A DNA stretch of 64,000 nucleotides. Source: Chaetoderma sp. LZ-2023a (lineage: Eukaryota; Mollusca; Caudofoveata; Chaetodermatida; Chaetodermatidae). The DNA lies in contig CM067373.1 of the NCBI GenBank assembly GCA_034401795.1, positions 39,233,669-39,297,668 of the forward strand, written 5' to 3'. The position numbers and the translations under genes were made by a program. Numbering within the stretch: position 1 is the first letter of the stretch; every line of letters starts with the position of its first letter. This document shows positions 23,370-35,730 of the stretch, in pieces. The notes under the pieces were generated by a model. It saw only the letters and a list, made by a program, of their open reading frames with translations. It was not told the DNA's origin and ran no database searches.

Positions 23370-23389
23370 TGGTGCCCGATGTGGGGCTC
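23370..23389 (+). promoter_or_regulatory. Primer-binding site
   Basis: TGGTGCCCGATGTGGGG lies two bases after the 5' LTR. A TGG start is expected for a site complementary to the CCA 3' end of a tRNA primer. The tRNA species was not determined. Confidence 0.75.
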
Positions 23390-23403
23390 AAAGAACATCA
23401 GTA

Positions 23404-25129
23404 ATGCGCAGCGAACTCACGCCCACACCATATAGTGAGCTTACTTCAATACCATCTCCGTTTAGCGAGGACTTCCTTGATCAAGAGGTAGCCTCATACG
23501 ACGGATTCTCATCACACATGCTCACCGACTATGCCAGAGATTCAGCGGAATCAACAACTCTGTATTATCACCTGTTTTCGCCTGTTAGCGATGGCACCTT
23601 TCGAGATGCCTCACAGGCGGGAACAGAATTCAGAACCATATCAGACATTCGTGACAGGCCAACACCAACAGGGCCGAATCATGTACGACTCCAGCAAAGA
23701 CCCGAGTACGGGCATATCTACAGCCCTTCAGACTACTATCGTTCACACGTGTCATCTACGGAAACTGTATGGCCAGGTGATAATCCACAACATAGACAAC
23801 CTCCCACACCGCCCCCTTCTAGTGAAACAATGTACTCAAGAGGATTACCACGGCATTATCAGGAGGAATCGGCACCACCGTTTCACCGGTATGTCAGTCA
23901 TGCAACACATCATGACCGTCAGCTGACTGCACCACCACCATATGAGGAACGACAGCACGATCTCCACAATAATCCACCTCCCGTCCATAGACCCATGCCG
24001 GTCTATGGCTCTACAAATGGGGCGGACTCATTAAATTGGACTACAACCAACCTCAGTACAATCCTCAACTTCCCAGTTACCCACACCACCCGGATTCCAA
24101 CCACTGCATTCTTCCCGCAGTCTTGGCCGAGTCATCCTCCCTCCAGAATTTAGTGGGGAGAATGACTGGACCAATTATAAGATACAGTTCGAGATCATAA
24201 GTAGAACTAACCGTTGGGATGATCGACAAATGGGTGAATATCTCGCAGCAAAACTTTCCGGAAAAGCCCTTCAAGTTCTTGCGGATCTGGGAACGGATTA
24301 CACACCCACCTACACACAGTTGGAACGAGCACTGACGGAGCGATTTGGTGACACAGCCTTCGGAGAAACCAGTCATCTTCAACTTAAAAATCTTCGACGA
24401 CGCATGGGAGAAACTCTTCCTGAGTTAGCTAGCCGAATTAGGAGGCTAGTCACCCCCGCCTATCCGAGCACCAATACGGAGGGCATGATTCATTTGCATC
24501 TCGACACCTTCATCGATGCATTAAACGGTGAACTCGCCCTAAAAGAAAAATTGTTTCTCGGCGACCACGGGAGTTTGGCCCAATTAACGGCAACCACGGT
24601 ATGCATTGAGAACTTTTTGGAGCTGGAAAAGAATAACCGACGCCAACTCCATCCTATCAACGAGATAGAGGGTGCAGCTATCGCCCCACCCGCTAGTGCT
24701 ACCCCCCATCTTCATCAACACCAACCACACAGACACCACCACCATCGGATGTGCAGAATTCCAATCAAAATCAAGCGCCTGGAGGAAGGGGCTAATGCTG
24801 ACGACGATGACGAGATACGTACTCGCCCTCTCCCTCCTCAGCACGGGTCTACTCGATCTGCGAAGTCGTATCTCAAGAATTTCGTGTTTGTTTTGTCCAA
24901 GGGACCGGATGGAAAAGTTGTTCCTCCGATCTCTTCCCATTCCCACCCACTTCATGCTATGCCCCTCATCATAGAGTTACCACAAATAGAAGCCGAGGCG
25001 GACCCAAGCCATGCTTCCTGTTGTGTGGAACATGTGGTGAATAGCATGGAAGTGAAGAGGCTGGATGAAGCCGTGGCGTGTCTAGAACTGCAGAACCGTA
25101 CAATGAGGTGTACCCGACCAAGCCCCTAA
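23404..25129 (+). pseudogene. gag: Gag polyprotein, Ty3/Gypsy type, frameshifted
   Basis: The first ATG after the primer-binding site is at 23404. The first frame (to 24153) is rich in Pro, Tyr and His and contains PPPYEERQ (PPPY at 23932-23943), a motif like a late domain for ESCRT recruitment. The capsid part is in the +1 frame from about 24120 to 25129. It starts LPPEFSGENDWTNYK and continues with LERALTERFGDTAFG and LKNLRRRMGETLPELA, closely following the helical core of Ty3/Gypsy capsids. The C-terminal part is His- and Asp-rich. A degenerate zinc knuckle in a third frame (25296-25340, CNIGGGIPHHTDQC) suggests the nucleocapsid decayed by frameshift. The Gag assembles the particle and packages RNA. 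Whether the 23404/24120 shift is a mutation or a programmed +1 shift is unknown. Confidence 0.75.
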
Positions 25130-25340
25130 ATCGCCAAACAAATTCCCCCCAAGCGGAACCCATATCCATTACCGCACCACAACCCCAAATCCAACGGGCG
25201 TCCCTCGTCTATACACCAAGTTCGGACATCACCAGCCCAGTCCATTTCACACTCCACTCGTTGTCTGTTGACCGTCAATCTTGAGATATGAGAGAGACTG
25301 CTGCAACATAGGAGGTGGCATCCCGCACCACACCGACCAA

Positions 25341-27469
25341 TGTTACCCCCCGTGGTGGGCAGGGAAGCAGCCTGTTCAGCAGACTCTCGGCTCAAATTTT
25401 ACCGGTGTCTAAAATTATGACAGGATACCAACCATCGTGTAATGGGAGATGACCATATCCCCTATCCAAAGGCCACCCTATCCATTGGCCTAGCATATTC
25501 CCCCGTGAGCAGTCAGGACATCACACAACAGACAGAACGTCAACACCTACAAGAACACACCTGCCTTCAAGACTGGATGCGTCAATTCATCATTGCGCGT
25601 ACATCACATACTTGCTCAGTTAGACTCAGCATAATGGAGACATTCAACATCGGCAACAACAGCATTTAGCACCACCTACCGGTCTTAATTAATTACCGGT
25701 AGAGACATAAATATTTCCGCAACAAATTCCTCCCGCACAAATAATATCTCCCGCAGACTACACCTCCCACAAATAACAACAGACTTGGTGTTCACCAGCG
25801 TGGACAACTGGAATGCGCCCACTTCGCTTATAACATTGGCATCATACAGCAGTCCGGACATCCCGACAACAGCATTATCATCAACAGACAACAGCCAACA
25901 AATCTCCCACACACACCTTCTTATCCAGTTATGGGAGAACTGATCATATGGATATCAGGAATGCACTACAGCCATCTACAGTACGTGTCACGGGAGGACG
26001 TTTGTCCAATGATCCTCCCCCTTTTCTTTTTTCCGACGTTGTACGGAAACAGCTAAACTACATACTTCATCTACACGTAATAACAGTCGATATTGTTAAG
26101 AGAGCAAGATGCCCGCATTGTCGTCAGTCACGAGTAGGATTTTGTTACCGAAAAGTTGAATTCGACAATGGATTGATCAAAGTTACAACAACATCCAACA
26201 GGTCATCTACGCTCTAAAATAACTCTGTCCCGCACACAGGCTCGGCCATTACAGAGTGAAATACCCTCAGGGTTTGATAAAGTTGACATTCACGCCGCCT
26301 CTCCCTCCCACCTCCCGCACCTGGCGGTCATAAACATGTCACCTTCACCACAGCGCAAGTACCATCCACAGAAAACCAGTCACGCATACCAGATTCAAAT
26401 CACCAACATGACAGAAACACAGACACGCAGGTTGACTGTATTCGCAATCTCCGAACGACGGCATTGTAATTGTAATAACTGTGTTACACATTTTTGCGAG
26501 TTGTACTGTAATTTAACTATTATTAAAATGGTACTAATGTGTTTGGTCTAGGCCGGGCCAGGAGTTAGTTCTACCCATTGAGGAGAATGCTTGGCCAGCC
26601 CTCCTGCTCGGAAAACACATCTGTCTTGACGGGTGTCAGTAACGTTGGTCTACCGCATGAATAGAACTGTTTAAACCACACATCAAAATTACTTACAACT
26701 TTACTGTTAAATTTTTGATTAAAAGCACAACTGCTCTACCGTGCTACAAATCATTAGCACACGGGCCGGTAAAGTGGCATAAAAAATCTGACAGCAAAAT
26801 TACAAAGAGAATTTCAAAAATTCTCTTCCTTGCATTCCAGTCTATAATCAACACGGGCTGAGAACTACCTATTACAGACACCTACTAAGACGGGACATTA
26901 TAAAGATGTAACATACATATTTCTATCTCTCGCCTTTGCAATAGACTACACCTCAGCAACAGCATTTTGGCCGTCGTCATAGACAGCATACATGTTTCCG
27001 ATCAACCACGTGCTTTTTAGAGCCACGTGACATTTACTGCTATTTCCAGTAAGTTGGATCAAACGCTTTAAACAAAAGAGCCACCCAAAAACGTGACTAC
27101 CACAGCGTGATGGAGGAGTGGCGAGGGTGAGTCCGGGAGATTACCGCTGACGTCACCTGGCTCCCACACACCCCATCGGGCGCTCCAGCCTAAAATTAAA
27201 TAGGCAAGTTTATAAGCATCCAACCTGGAGAACCGCCTCACACTAATTAAAAGGTGAGGCTCCGCCAAGAAAAAAATAGTACCACGTTTTCATGTTGATC
27301 GGAGGCTGTTAAATGTGTGAAATAAAGACAGGTTTAACGAGCCATTCTTCCTATAATTAAAAGTACTCATTTATATGGGAGGAATTAATCCTATGACGTC
27401 CAAGCCGGAAAATGAGGAAACATTCATATAAAGATGACCGAATCACCAGGTGTGGTCATCCGCCGCCTG
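25341..27469 (+). other. Retrotransposon interior without recognisable pol
   Basis: Where protease, reverse transcriptase, RNase H and integrase would be expected there are only short unrelated ORFs, the longest 89 codons (25948-26217). None shows an RT YXDD-like block or an integrase HHCC/DDE pattern. Repeated CTCCCGCA and CACCTCCCGC motifs and Pro/Thr-rich translations suggest degenerated or substitute sequence rather than simple point decay of pol. Confidence 0.6.
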
Positions 27470-27494
27470 TGATGTCACTAAATAGTATAAAAGG
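27470..27494 (+). promoter_or_regulatory. Internal promoter, similar to the LTR promoter
   Basis: TGATGTCA (27470-27477) lies 16 bp before TATAAAAGG (27486-27494). The context GCCTGTGATGTCACTAA..AGTATAAAAGGAGGAAGCG parallels GCCTGTGACGTCACGAGG..AGTATAAAAGGAGAAGCG of the LTR. It sits about 180 bp upstream of the second ORF region and could drive a subgenomic transcript. Confidence 0.6.
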
Positions 27495-27673
27495 AGGAAG
27501 CGCGCTCTGAAACTTTGTCTTCCCATCAAAACTCGACACCAGGGAAGAACATAGCATTAGGCTTCTTTTGTGTCGCAAACCGAATTCTGCTGTTTTTCTT
27601 TTTATTATTTCGTTATTATATTTGGCCTGGAAAGTATAAACCATGACGAGATAGGGCATTAGGTTTTGAATAA

Positions 27674-29033
27674 AGTTCCCGCAACTAACTACCATGCGGG
27701 AACAAGATATCACCCCATGAAGATTTAGCGTTGTCAGATTCATCTGAAGAAGAATCGGTACCAGTTCCAAAGTGGCTCCCATGTAACTCATTGTTAGCCA
27801 GCGGAGAGCCATGTACCAGAACTTTCACTAGGAAATCCGACCTCACCCTTCATGTTAATAAAGATAATCTTTTCCAGTCAGCCTTTTGTGTGACGTGCCA
27901 GTATCTCTACACCACTACTCGCTACGGGGGTGACACAAGCGCTCCGTTATCATCATCATGTGTTGGAAGTGATGTTAGTTCCTGGGGAAGAGAACGAGGA
28001 TTGTGCCGTTTTAGCCACCCACTTCGAATCTCGGCTCCCGGTTAAAGTTCTCCCGACCGAGAAAATGGCCCACACGAAGAACACTACTCATAGATATCCC
28101 GTTAGCCATCATCTTCCCATGGCTACAGTAAGCAACGTACCGACAGTCAGACGTGAAATCCTGCCTGCAGCCACGTCTGGAAGAGTTACGCCGGTACCTG
28201 TCATTTCATCCATACCGGTCCTGAAGTGGAGTAAGAAGCAAAAATCTCCCGCAGAATCCAGTTCGACAGCACCCGCATCAGTTATTAGCCATCCAGCTAT
28301 GGTCACTACACCCGCCACCGTAGTATCTCAAACAGTGTTAGCCAGTCAACTGGTTTCAATGGTCATTACAACACCTGCGGAAATAGACATTCCAAGTTAC
28401 CCGCAGTCTCCATCTCCACCCGAACTTTCCATAGACGAAAGACCAGCACCGTCACAGCCTGTGACAATAAGTGTAACTCTGACCCATGTTATTCAGCATC
28501 CGCCTCCTCGCCTTTCCGAGCCCGCAATCAGACAGGGAACCACGCCGGAACGTCCATACGCTGGAAAGAAACGGATCGCCCACACACAGGATATCCAGGC
28601 CATGCCTAACATCACCGCAAGTCGTCTGTTAAAGTATGCTGGGTTTTGGAAGATGTCGTCTCCCGCCATATCCGCTCCTGCACTACGACTTCAGCCTATG
28701 GTACAGCTCGCCACCATCACCACAACAGCTACAGCGACCACCACGACGGTTACAACCGCCACCACAACAGCTACCATCACCACCACATCAGCAACATTGG
28801 CAACGACTAGTACCGCCGCTGCTATACGGACGAATATATTGGAACCAGTGGTAACTGTGAGAGACATAATGGATGCGCATATTTCTGCCACCATCACTTC
28901 GGATGTTTCAGACAGTGCCAATAATAATAATAGTGAAAGCATCTCAGCAATGACAGTGCATCAACCGCGACCCACCACCATCAGTCTCAGACTCAATGGG
29001 GAAATTTCGCTGCAGAGGTGTGATCATATGTAA
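27674..29033 (+). CDS. Second retrotransposon ORF, Ser/Thr/Pro-rich, unknown function
   Basis: Two overlapping frames are open downstream of the internal promoter. The first (27674-28045) has no in-frame ATG. It encodes an acidic SDSSEEES stretch and a Cys/His-containing segment (CTRTFTRKSDLTLHV) that looks like half of a C2H2 zinc finger. The second (open 27930-29033, first ATG 27972) is about 350 residues, rich in Ser, Thr, Pro and Val, with a long Thr/Ala tract (encoded by ACC/ACA repeats near 28730-28810) and no recognised domain. The two may be joined by splicing or separated by a frameshift. The composition suggests a disordered or glycosylated protein. An Env-like role is possible but unsupported, because no signal peptide or membrane anchor is seen. 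An AATAAA lies at about 29551. Confidence 0.45.
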
Positions 29034-30009
29034 TTCAGCAGAAATATCAATAGGCGATTCGTGGAAATGTATTAATTATTACTTTATTTTAAAAATACTT
29101 TTGTTCTTATTATGTATGTTGGATCAATTGAATCCAGTCCTTAGGATGACTACAGTTATCCGACACAGCCGCACACTTCAGTGCCCAGTTGTGTCTCACA
29201 CGAAATGAGCACTGCGGACTCCGAGGTTGTAACAACGTCATGTGCGACGTAAAGAATACAACATTCCACAGTGCAATAACATCATGATCCCGTCATGCAG
29301 TCTCAGCTATGCAGAGGCTGCCTGATAAACCAATTCTTATGTTATTATTATTATTATTATATATATCTTATTTTTCTTATTATTTTTCTTCCTGTCTCAG
29401 ATGTCAGGATGGATATGAGGCCAGCGAGAGCTGACCATTGCAGCACCGCAATAACGGGCCGCAAATAGATATTTTATATAATGATAATGCTAAGTGATAC
29501 GTGTTGCGTACCCCTTTATTTACCCGGGGTGCGCAAGTAATATGGTGTGATTAATAAATAAATACCTCATACAGGTATATTACATGGTCTAAATATACCT
29601 TGTCTTTTTCTTATTATATTTTTATATATATTTACAAACTTAAATTGTGGTACGTTGGAGCTTGGGTGTTCTTTGCGGAGATCATGATTATCCGCACTCA
29701 AGGAGAACACCCATGCGAGCTATTGTTTAGAAGCATCTACTAAATAAAGTTATAGCACGCACCGTAATATTAGTAATAAAACAAAGAAGAGAAGAAAGGC
29801 CTGGAAAAATAATTGCAGGTCAAAATTAAAAACTAAAGGTATGCCTCCCTCCTCTTGGCACCCCTATGTGCTCTGTCTCTTGAATACGCGTCTAATGCGT
29901 CACTACTCCTCTCCGGCCACGCGTCTACCCGGGAAGTCTATAATTCCCGCCTAGTGTACGTCTGGGCATCGATTCGCCATGCTCGATCGATTGCCACGGA
30001 TGTCAAACT
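29034..30009 (+). other. 3' untranslated interior of the retrotransposon
   Basis: No gene is seen. AT-rich sequence, an ATTATT microsatellite patch (29341-29360) and AATAAA-like signals (29551, 29740) lie between the second ORF and the polypurine tract. Confidence 0.5.
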
Positions 30010-30021
30010 AGGAGGGGGTGG
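30010..30021 (+). promoter_or_regulatory. Polypurine tract
   Basis: AGGAGGGGGTGG abuts the TGTAG start of the 3' LTR, as expected for the plus-strand primer of reverse transcription. Confidence 0.75.
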
Positions 30022-33000
30022 TGTAGTTCCGATCGACCGGTCGGATACCGGCCGTACCAGCTGAGCTGGGTACGCGCCGCCCGTCCTGGATTCGGTTCAT
30101 GAACACGCGCCTCTGGGTAGAGCCATAAGCGTACATAGGCCTATGGGAGAGATAGCATGTTGAAAAACAACTAAGTTCGTTAAAACGCATGATGCGCATG
30201 CGCGAGCTAGGACGCTGTTTATATGGAGCGCATAGTTACAACCTAGATAGGATGGCGCTTTTAGTGTAACGAGATGGTACCCTGTAATCCTTATTGATTG
30301 CCTCTTATTGATTAAATCTGGCATTAATCAAGACCAGAATTCAACGGGCTTTTCAAATCTGTAAACCATTTCAAAATCTGTTGAGAAATGGCTAAGTTAT
30401 CCAGGGAAAACTCTTCATGATTATCTTCAAAATATTGCTGTGACGTCATTACCACGTAGAAGCAAAGCTTCTAGAATGTTCTAGAACGTTCGACTGCGCT
30501 ATTATTAGCTGCACGCTGATTGGCTCTTGCTCGAACGATGATTGGATGAAGCCTGCGCCTGTGACGTCACGAGGAGTATAAAAGGAGAAGCGATCCAGTG
30601 ATTGAGAGCATCCTCGGCCAGGGGTCGAACAGGCTGGATCTGCACCAGTTACTACAAGCGCGACAGACAATACGCGTCTTCCTTCGCTATGTGTCAGGTT
30701 TTTATCCCGTAGCATGCAGTTCTACAGCCCACCGCACTAAAACAATTTTCTACCTCCCCATTTACGGGAGTAATTTGGAACCGTGCACCGTGAAGCTTTG
30801 TTTTGTATCCTCGTTTGCCTCTGACAACCCCCGCTAGTGACAGGTTGTTTACACCTTCCATCCATGCCATCGGTGTATGGGAACTTTCTTCACCACATAG
30901 TACTATCGTATCTTTTACTGACTGCTCGTTAGACATTCTATTAGGCCTACAGCACTAAGCGATGTACTCCTCCCACCATGAGTGTTCTTGCGAAAGTCTT
31001 GTTTGCGGAAAACAGCTTGCAGGAACCAACCTGCGGGAACTTTCCAGCTTCCGGAGAGCGCATCATTTCATGTCGACTGCGGATCGACGTATCAATTTCA
31101 GTAACATGGTAGTGTAACTTAGGAATGACTACCAAGTATTCAAGTAACTATACTTCACCGTTTAATTATTTCTCTACATAGGTTTTGTTAATTATATTGT
31201 ATCCGCAATAACGGTCCCGATGACTAAAAGGAACCGTAATGGTCTTGGGACCGCTAGGTATAATTTCTGTATTTGTTGATAATTATTCTCATTTTCCTCA
31301 ATGTGTTGCTAACTGCACTATAGTAGGTTCGTTAACCTGTACTGTTATATATATCTTGATCATTTGACACCGTATTGATTGTTCTGGTTAGATTATGTAT
31401 ATATATGGCCAGTGGCCATCCGTTCATATGTTTTGTTTATTCATAGAAAATATAGGACTGCAGTGCATGTAGGAAACACTATACAGCAACACTTATATAT
31501 GCAACACTTTCTCCCGCCACCAACACTTTTTCACTGAGGTCGCTGTCTGTGCTATAACTGTTTAGCCCGGCATGCTACCGACTAAACCTTTTCTAGTCAG
31601 CTCAATAGGATAGGTTCAAAATGATTAGAGACACTTTCTTCATTACATACTGTGTAATATACTCTTCTCTTCCGGTAGTGCGATAATCTAGCCCCGCACT
31701 CCGGTAAGACTAATAAGTAAGATTTTGTCTCTCTTCGTATTCCACTCAGCCGTGTGGCTTCTTAATTGTTTGGATGTCCCCATCCACACCATGGGCTGAT
31801 CCGACTCTGGAAAACTATTGGGGTTTCCGAGCGGTGATGGCTAGGGTGTGGTGTCACATACACATTCCCGTGTATCTTCGGATACTTAGTAGTTAGCACT
31901 TTAAGCCAATGTAGGAAAGCACTGCGAAAACACATGTATTAATTATTATCTTATTTACTGACAATCCTCCCGCACCGCAGTGCAAAACTGGCAACTTGTA
32001 TATCAACCTAATGACAGGTAAAACGGTTAGTTCCATAGGACCCGGTGATGGGCGAGATGTGCATTCCCACCAAATTCTGTTAAAATGTCTGGGCATGATA
32101 TTTAGATCTGCTATGCCCTTGCGGGAAGGACATTTACGGTGGGAATTCATCTCTCTTACCCCCACCATAATGATAGGAGAAATGATCTAATAATGCTTTT
32201 GTGAAATGTAACCCATGTCTTGTAATGTTTTATGTGGTTGCGGGGTGGGATGTCCGGATTCTTATCCAGTTCGGAGATCCTGCTATGTAACATGTATGAG
32301 CGCTGTCTCTAGTATTGATGTCTTGGGGCATCTGTTCTCCGTGACAGCCATGTCTAATAGCTAGGTAGATATCAGCCAGTTGCGGCCTAAACTAATTCTC
32401 GTTCTAAAAACAACTAAAAGGAATTAAGCAAAGCAGAAGGCCCACTGAAATAAAGCGGCAACTACTAATACAGCAAACCTAGAACTACATAAGATGGTGA
32501 CAAGGGAATCCATCGGGAATCCTCCTTCCCATCTTCACGTAAAGCAGTGCGCATCCCTATAGTCATAATCTCACTACGTATGGTCTTTTCTTTCTAAAGC
32601 ATTTTTGATTGAAATATTAGGGTAGGCCCATTTTTACCTACCTTTCTTCTTCCGCTTTAAGCAGTGGCGACACCTTCCCGAGACGAAGGCCCATGCGAGG
32701 CACTTGCCTCTCGCAAGGATTCAGCGGCGACGGTCCATGCCAGGATAATACTCCTCACCCAAAACTCGCATTAGGAGTAGTGCCTGCGTGAGGCACATCA
32801 CTTTTCGTCTGAGATAACCTTCTTCCTTTCAGCCTAGAGGTATAATAACTTATATTAAGTTAACTAGTTAAGTCTCATGTACGGGATCCTCCCTTGCGGG
32901 GATACCTCTGCGGGCCTACAAGTCCGTGTGGTACCTCCGGGAGCCCCATGTTTAAAAGTTCATCTACCTGTCTCTATGTCTCGTATTTTCGTATGCTCTT

Positions 33001-33368
33001 ATTGTAGTTTTATCTAGCATATTTTTAATTGTTTAGGTAAACTCATTGTATAGACTTATATTTTTAGGTCACCAAATCAAATCTTGTAAGTCCATAGATC
33101 ACGAAATTGCTATGGACAGGCACACTGGTGACACAACTTCGTGGGATGAGACCGTTGTGTCTAACGTTCACGACGATGGTCCCACGGCCCCACCGGATTG
33201 AGTTCCACCGGCCTTAGGAGCCCGTTTTTGTTTCCCGCAGGGCAGTCTCATACAAGGTCCATCACCCCGGGACTAGATGCTAACCAGCATCATCACTCGT
33301 CGTGCATTTGCTGCGCAGCGAGTCGACTTGATACAACAGAATGGCTCGACACTACCCAGCGAACCACA
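30022..33368 (+). repeat. 3' LTR (3347 bp)
   Basis: It is near-identical to 19799-23367 along its length. It starts TGTAGTTCC and ends ACCACA. The CRE (30562-30569) and TATA box (30577-30585) are conserved. It lacks the roughly 250 bp found at 20535-20787 in the 5' LTR. Scattered substitutions give a modest divergence. Confidence 0.85.
30562..30585 (+). promoter_or_regulatory. LTR promoter: CRE plus TATA box (3' LTR)
   Basis: TGACGTCA and TATAAAAGG are conserved with the 5' LTR at the same spacing. In this position it could drive transcription into the flanking older LTR. Confidence 0.65.
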
Positions 33369-33372
33369 ATAG
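33369..33372 (+). other. Right target-site duplication (ATAG)
   Basis: It matches 19795-19798. Joining the flanks restores the expected order of the older inverted LTR. Confidence 0.75.
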
Positions 33373-34123
33373 CCTCGCACAGGCCTCCGTCACAGGATAT
33401 CATGCTTATGCAAGAGGCAAGTGCCTCGCGTGGGCCTCCGTCACAGGAAAATGCCTTCAACGCTGAAGCGGAGGAAAAGAGCTGGCAAAAAGGGCCACTC
33501 TTTTGTTCAACAAAAATTCAAGGGCAAAAGACCATCCTAGTGAAAATATAATTAACGTGATGCATACTGGTTTACGTGAAGACAGAGCAAGTGATTCCCA
33601 GAGGATTCACAAGTCCCTGCCTTATGTCATTCCAAGATACTGCATTGGTAGGTGCCGCTTTTATTTATGCGGGCCTTCTGCCATTCCTAACCTACTATTT
33701 GGGTTTTAGAATTGAGAACTAGTTTAGGCCGCAAGTGGCAGAGACTCCTACCCATCATTAGGGCAATGGGCGCAGACGCCCCGCTTCCCGAAGGTTGCCT
33801 TAGAAAGCATCTACCTCCATGGACAGCGGCGTACATGTTACTTCACAACACATCTGAACTTGGTGAGACTCCAGATGCCCTGCTTCATAACCACATAAAA
33901 CATCACTGGACGATGGCTACATTTTACACCAGCAAATTTAATGACTGATATATCGTTACGGTGGGGGTAGAGAGACGAATATCCACCGCGAGTGTCCTTC
34001 CCGTACGGGTGTGGCAGATTCCAAGATCTTGCCCAGACACTTCAACGAGTTGGTTGGAGATGCGCGTCTCGTCCGTCACCAATCCTATGGACTTAACTAT
34101 TGCCCAATATGCACTGCGGGCCG

Positions 34124-34189
<66 letters not shown>

Positions 34190-35730
34190 GCAACTATATG
34201 TTTTCGCAGTGCTTTCCTTCCTTGGCAAAGTGTCTAACTACTAAGTATCCGAAGATACAGTGGAAGATGTATGTAAACCCGCACTTTGGCCATCACTGCT
34301 CGAAAACCCCCGATAGTTTCCCAGAGTCAGATCAGTACAACGTGCGGGTGGGATATCCAAACAATTAAAAAGCCTTGCGGCTGAGTGGATCGTGGAAAGA
34401 GACAATAACTTGATAAATATGAGGCCCTGACCACTTTAACCTATTCTATCGAGCTGAATAGTTAAGGTTAGTCGATAGCATGGTACTATGTAGAGCACGG
34501 TCAGCGACCTCAGTGTAAAATTGTTGGTGGCGGTAACAAATGATGCGTATATTGTTGCTGTATAGTATCTCCTAGCGTACGGCAGTCCAAGGTTTTACAT
34601 AAATAAACAAAACATAGGAACGGGATGGCTACCTGCCATATACATAACTAACCATTGCAATTGAAACAATATCACAGTTTTTACAGTTTGATTAGATGAG
34701 GTAGTGAATATATATATATACAGGTCAATAACCTAATATGGTGCAGTTAGTTAAGCACTTGCAGTAAACAAGGATAATATAGACAGTTTAATAAAGAAAT
34801 AAAAAATTGCGGTCTTAAAACCGGTGCGGTACCTGTTAATCATCAGTACCCTATACCGACGTAAATTTATGACGATAAGACATAATATGTATAGTTACTC
34901 GAGTACCTAGTAGTTACTTGGACAGAACAGGCTACTATGTTACTGAAATTGTCGACACGTTCTCTAAGGATGGAAGGTTTCCGCATGCAGATCCCCGCAA
35001 CTGGTTTTCGTAGATGGGTCTCCGCGTGCTGATTCCACGATGATACGGTACATACTCAGGACGGTAACATAAAGCAATGAAGTAATGTCTACTAGATCAT
35101 CTCTATAACTAAATCAAGAATTAAATGGTGTGAAGAAAGTTCTCCGTCCAGAGACGGAAGCATGAAAGTTAAACATAACCCATTAACAGAGAGGGTTACT
35201 ATATATAATATTTCTATGCATGTACATATTGAAGCATACGGTGCGGGGTATGTCACATAGCTCTTGCGGCGCACCAGGCAAAGTCTACTCAGCTGTGGTA
35301 AAAAAGTTACAAATGTGGCCGCACGACATGCGACATGCAGTGCGGTGGTCTGATCTCTACTTTCGCGTGGTCGGCAGATCCGGCGAGTCATCCACCAAGA
35401 AACATCGCTGCTCTACATTATGTAGACGTCTACATAACAGGTCCGAAGACCCTCCCGCAAAATGGTCCACTTATTGGTCTTCGTAAATCGGAATCATGAT
35501 TTTAGTTTACTATTGCTCCCGGATGGTCGTCCGGGAGCATCCGGAGCATCCAAAATTATTTAGTGCGGGTTAGCCGAGAACTGTTTTCCGAAGTGAGCTG
35601 AGCTGAAAGCCGTGCGGAACCGAGATGATGTGCTCTATCTATCAGTCGGTATTCCGGTCCACTCATCAAGCTCCCACTCTTTGGGCCAGTCCTCGACTCT
35701 CGGCCTTCACGCCGACGATGCTCCTCTCTG
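33373..35730 (-). mobile_element. Older inverted LTR, second part
   Basis: On the minus strand this follows the LTR sequence in order. GCAAGAGGCAAGTGCCTCGC (33410-33430) pairs with the CACTTGCCTCTTGC block of the LTR. GTTTAGGCCGCAAGTGGC (33721-33740) pairs with the GCGGCCTAAAC block. TTTTCGCAGTGCTTTCC (34201-34218) and TACTAAGTATCCGAAGATA (34238-34256) pair with the corresponding LTR blocks, and CTACTATGTTACTGAAATTG (34931-34950) with another. Divergence is much higher than between the two intact LTRs. The far end is indistinct and may extend past 35730. ORFs inside it (for example 33198-33551, 33961-34368) are incidental. Confidence 0.75.
34124..34189 (+). repeat. (TAA)n microsatellite
   Basis: A pure ATA/TAA run lies in the older inverted LTR. 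Poly-Asn and poly-Leu ORFs here are artefacts. Confidence 0.95.

Larger units (their letters stand above)
19799..33368 (+). mobile_element. 13.6-kb LTR retrotransposon with giant LTRs
   Basis: Two direct repeats (19799-23367 and 30022-33368), both beginning TGTAG and ending in ACA, flank a 6654-bp interior. A primer-binding site follows the 5' LTR and a polypurine tract precedes the 3' LTR. A 4-bp duplication (ATAG) brackets the whole. The interior encodes a Gag with Ty3/Gypsy-type capsid sequence and a second ORF. I could not find reverse transcriptase, RNase H, protease or integrase in any frame, so it looks non-autonomous. The LTRs are nearly identical apart from scattered substitutions and a roughly 250-bp indel, so the insertion is fairly recent compared with the older LTR it sits in. 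Confidence 0.85.

Noticed and set aside
27674..29033. Retroviral envelope in the giant-LTR element
   Set aside because: The position would fit, but there is no signal peptide, cleavage site or membrane anchor in the frames.
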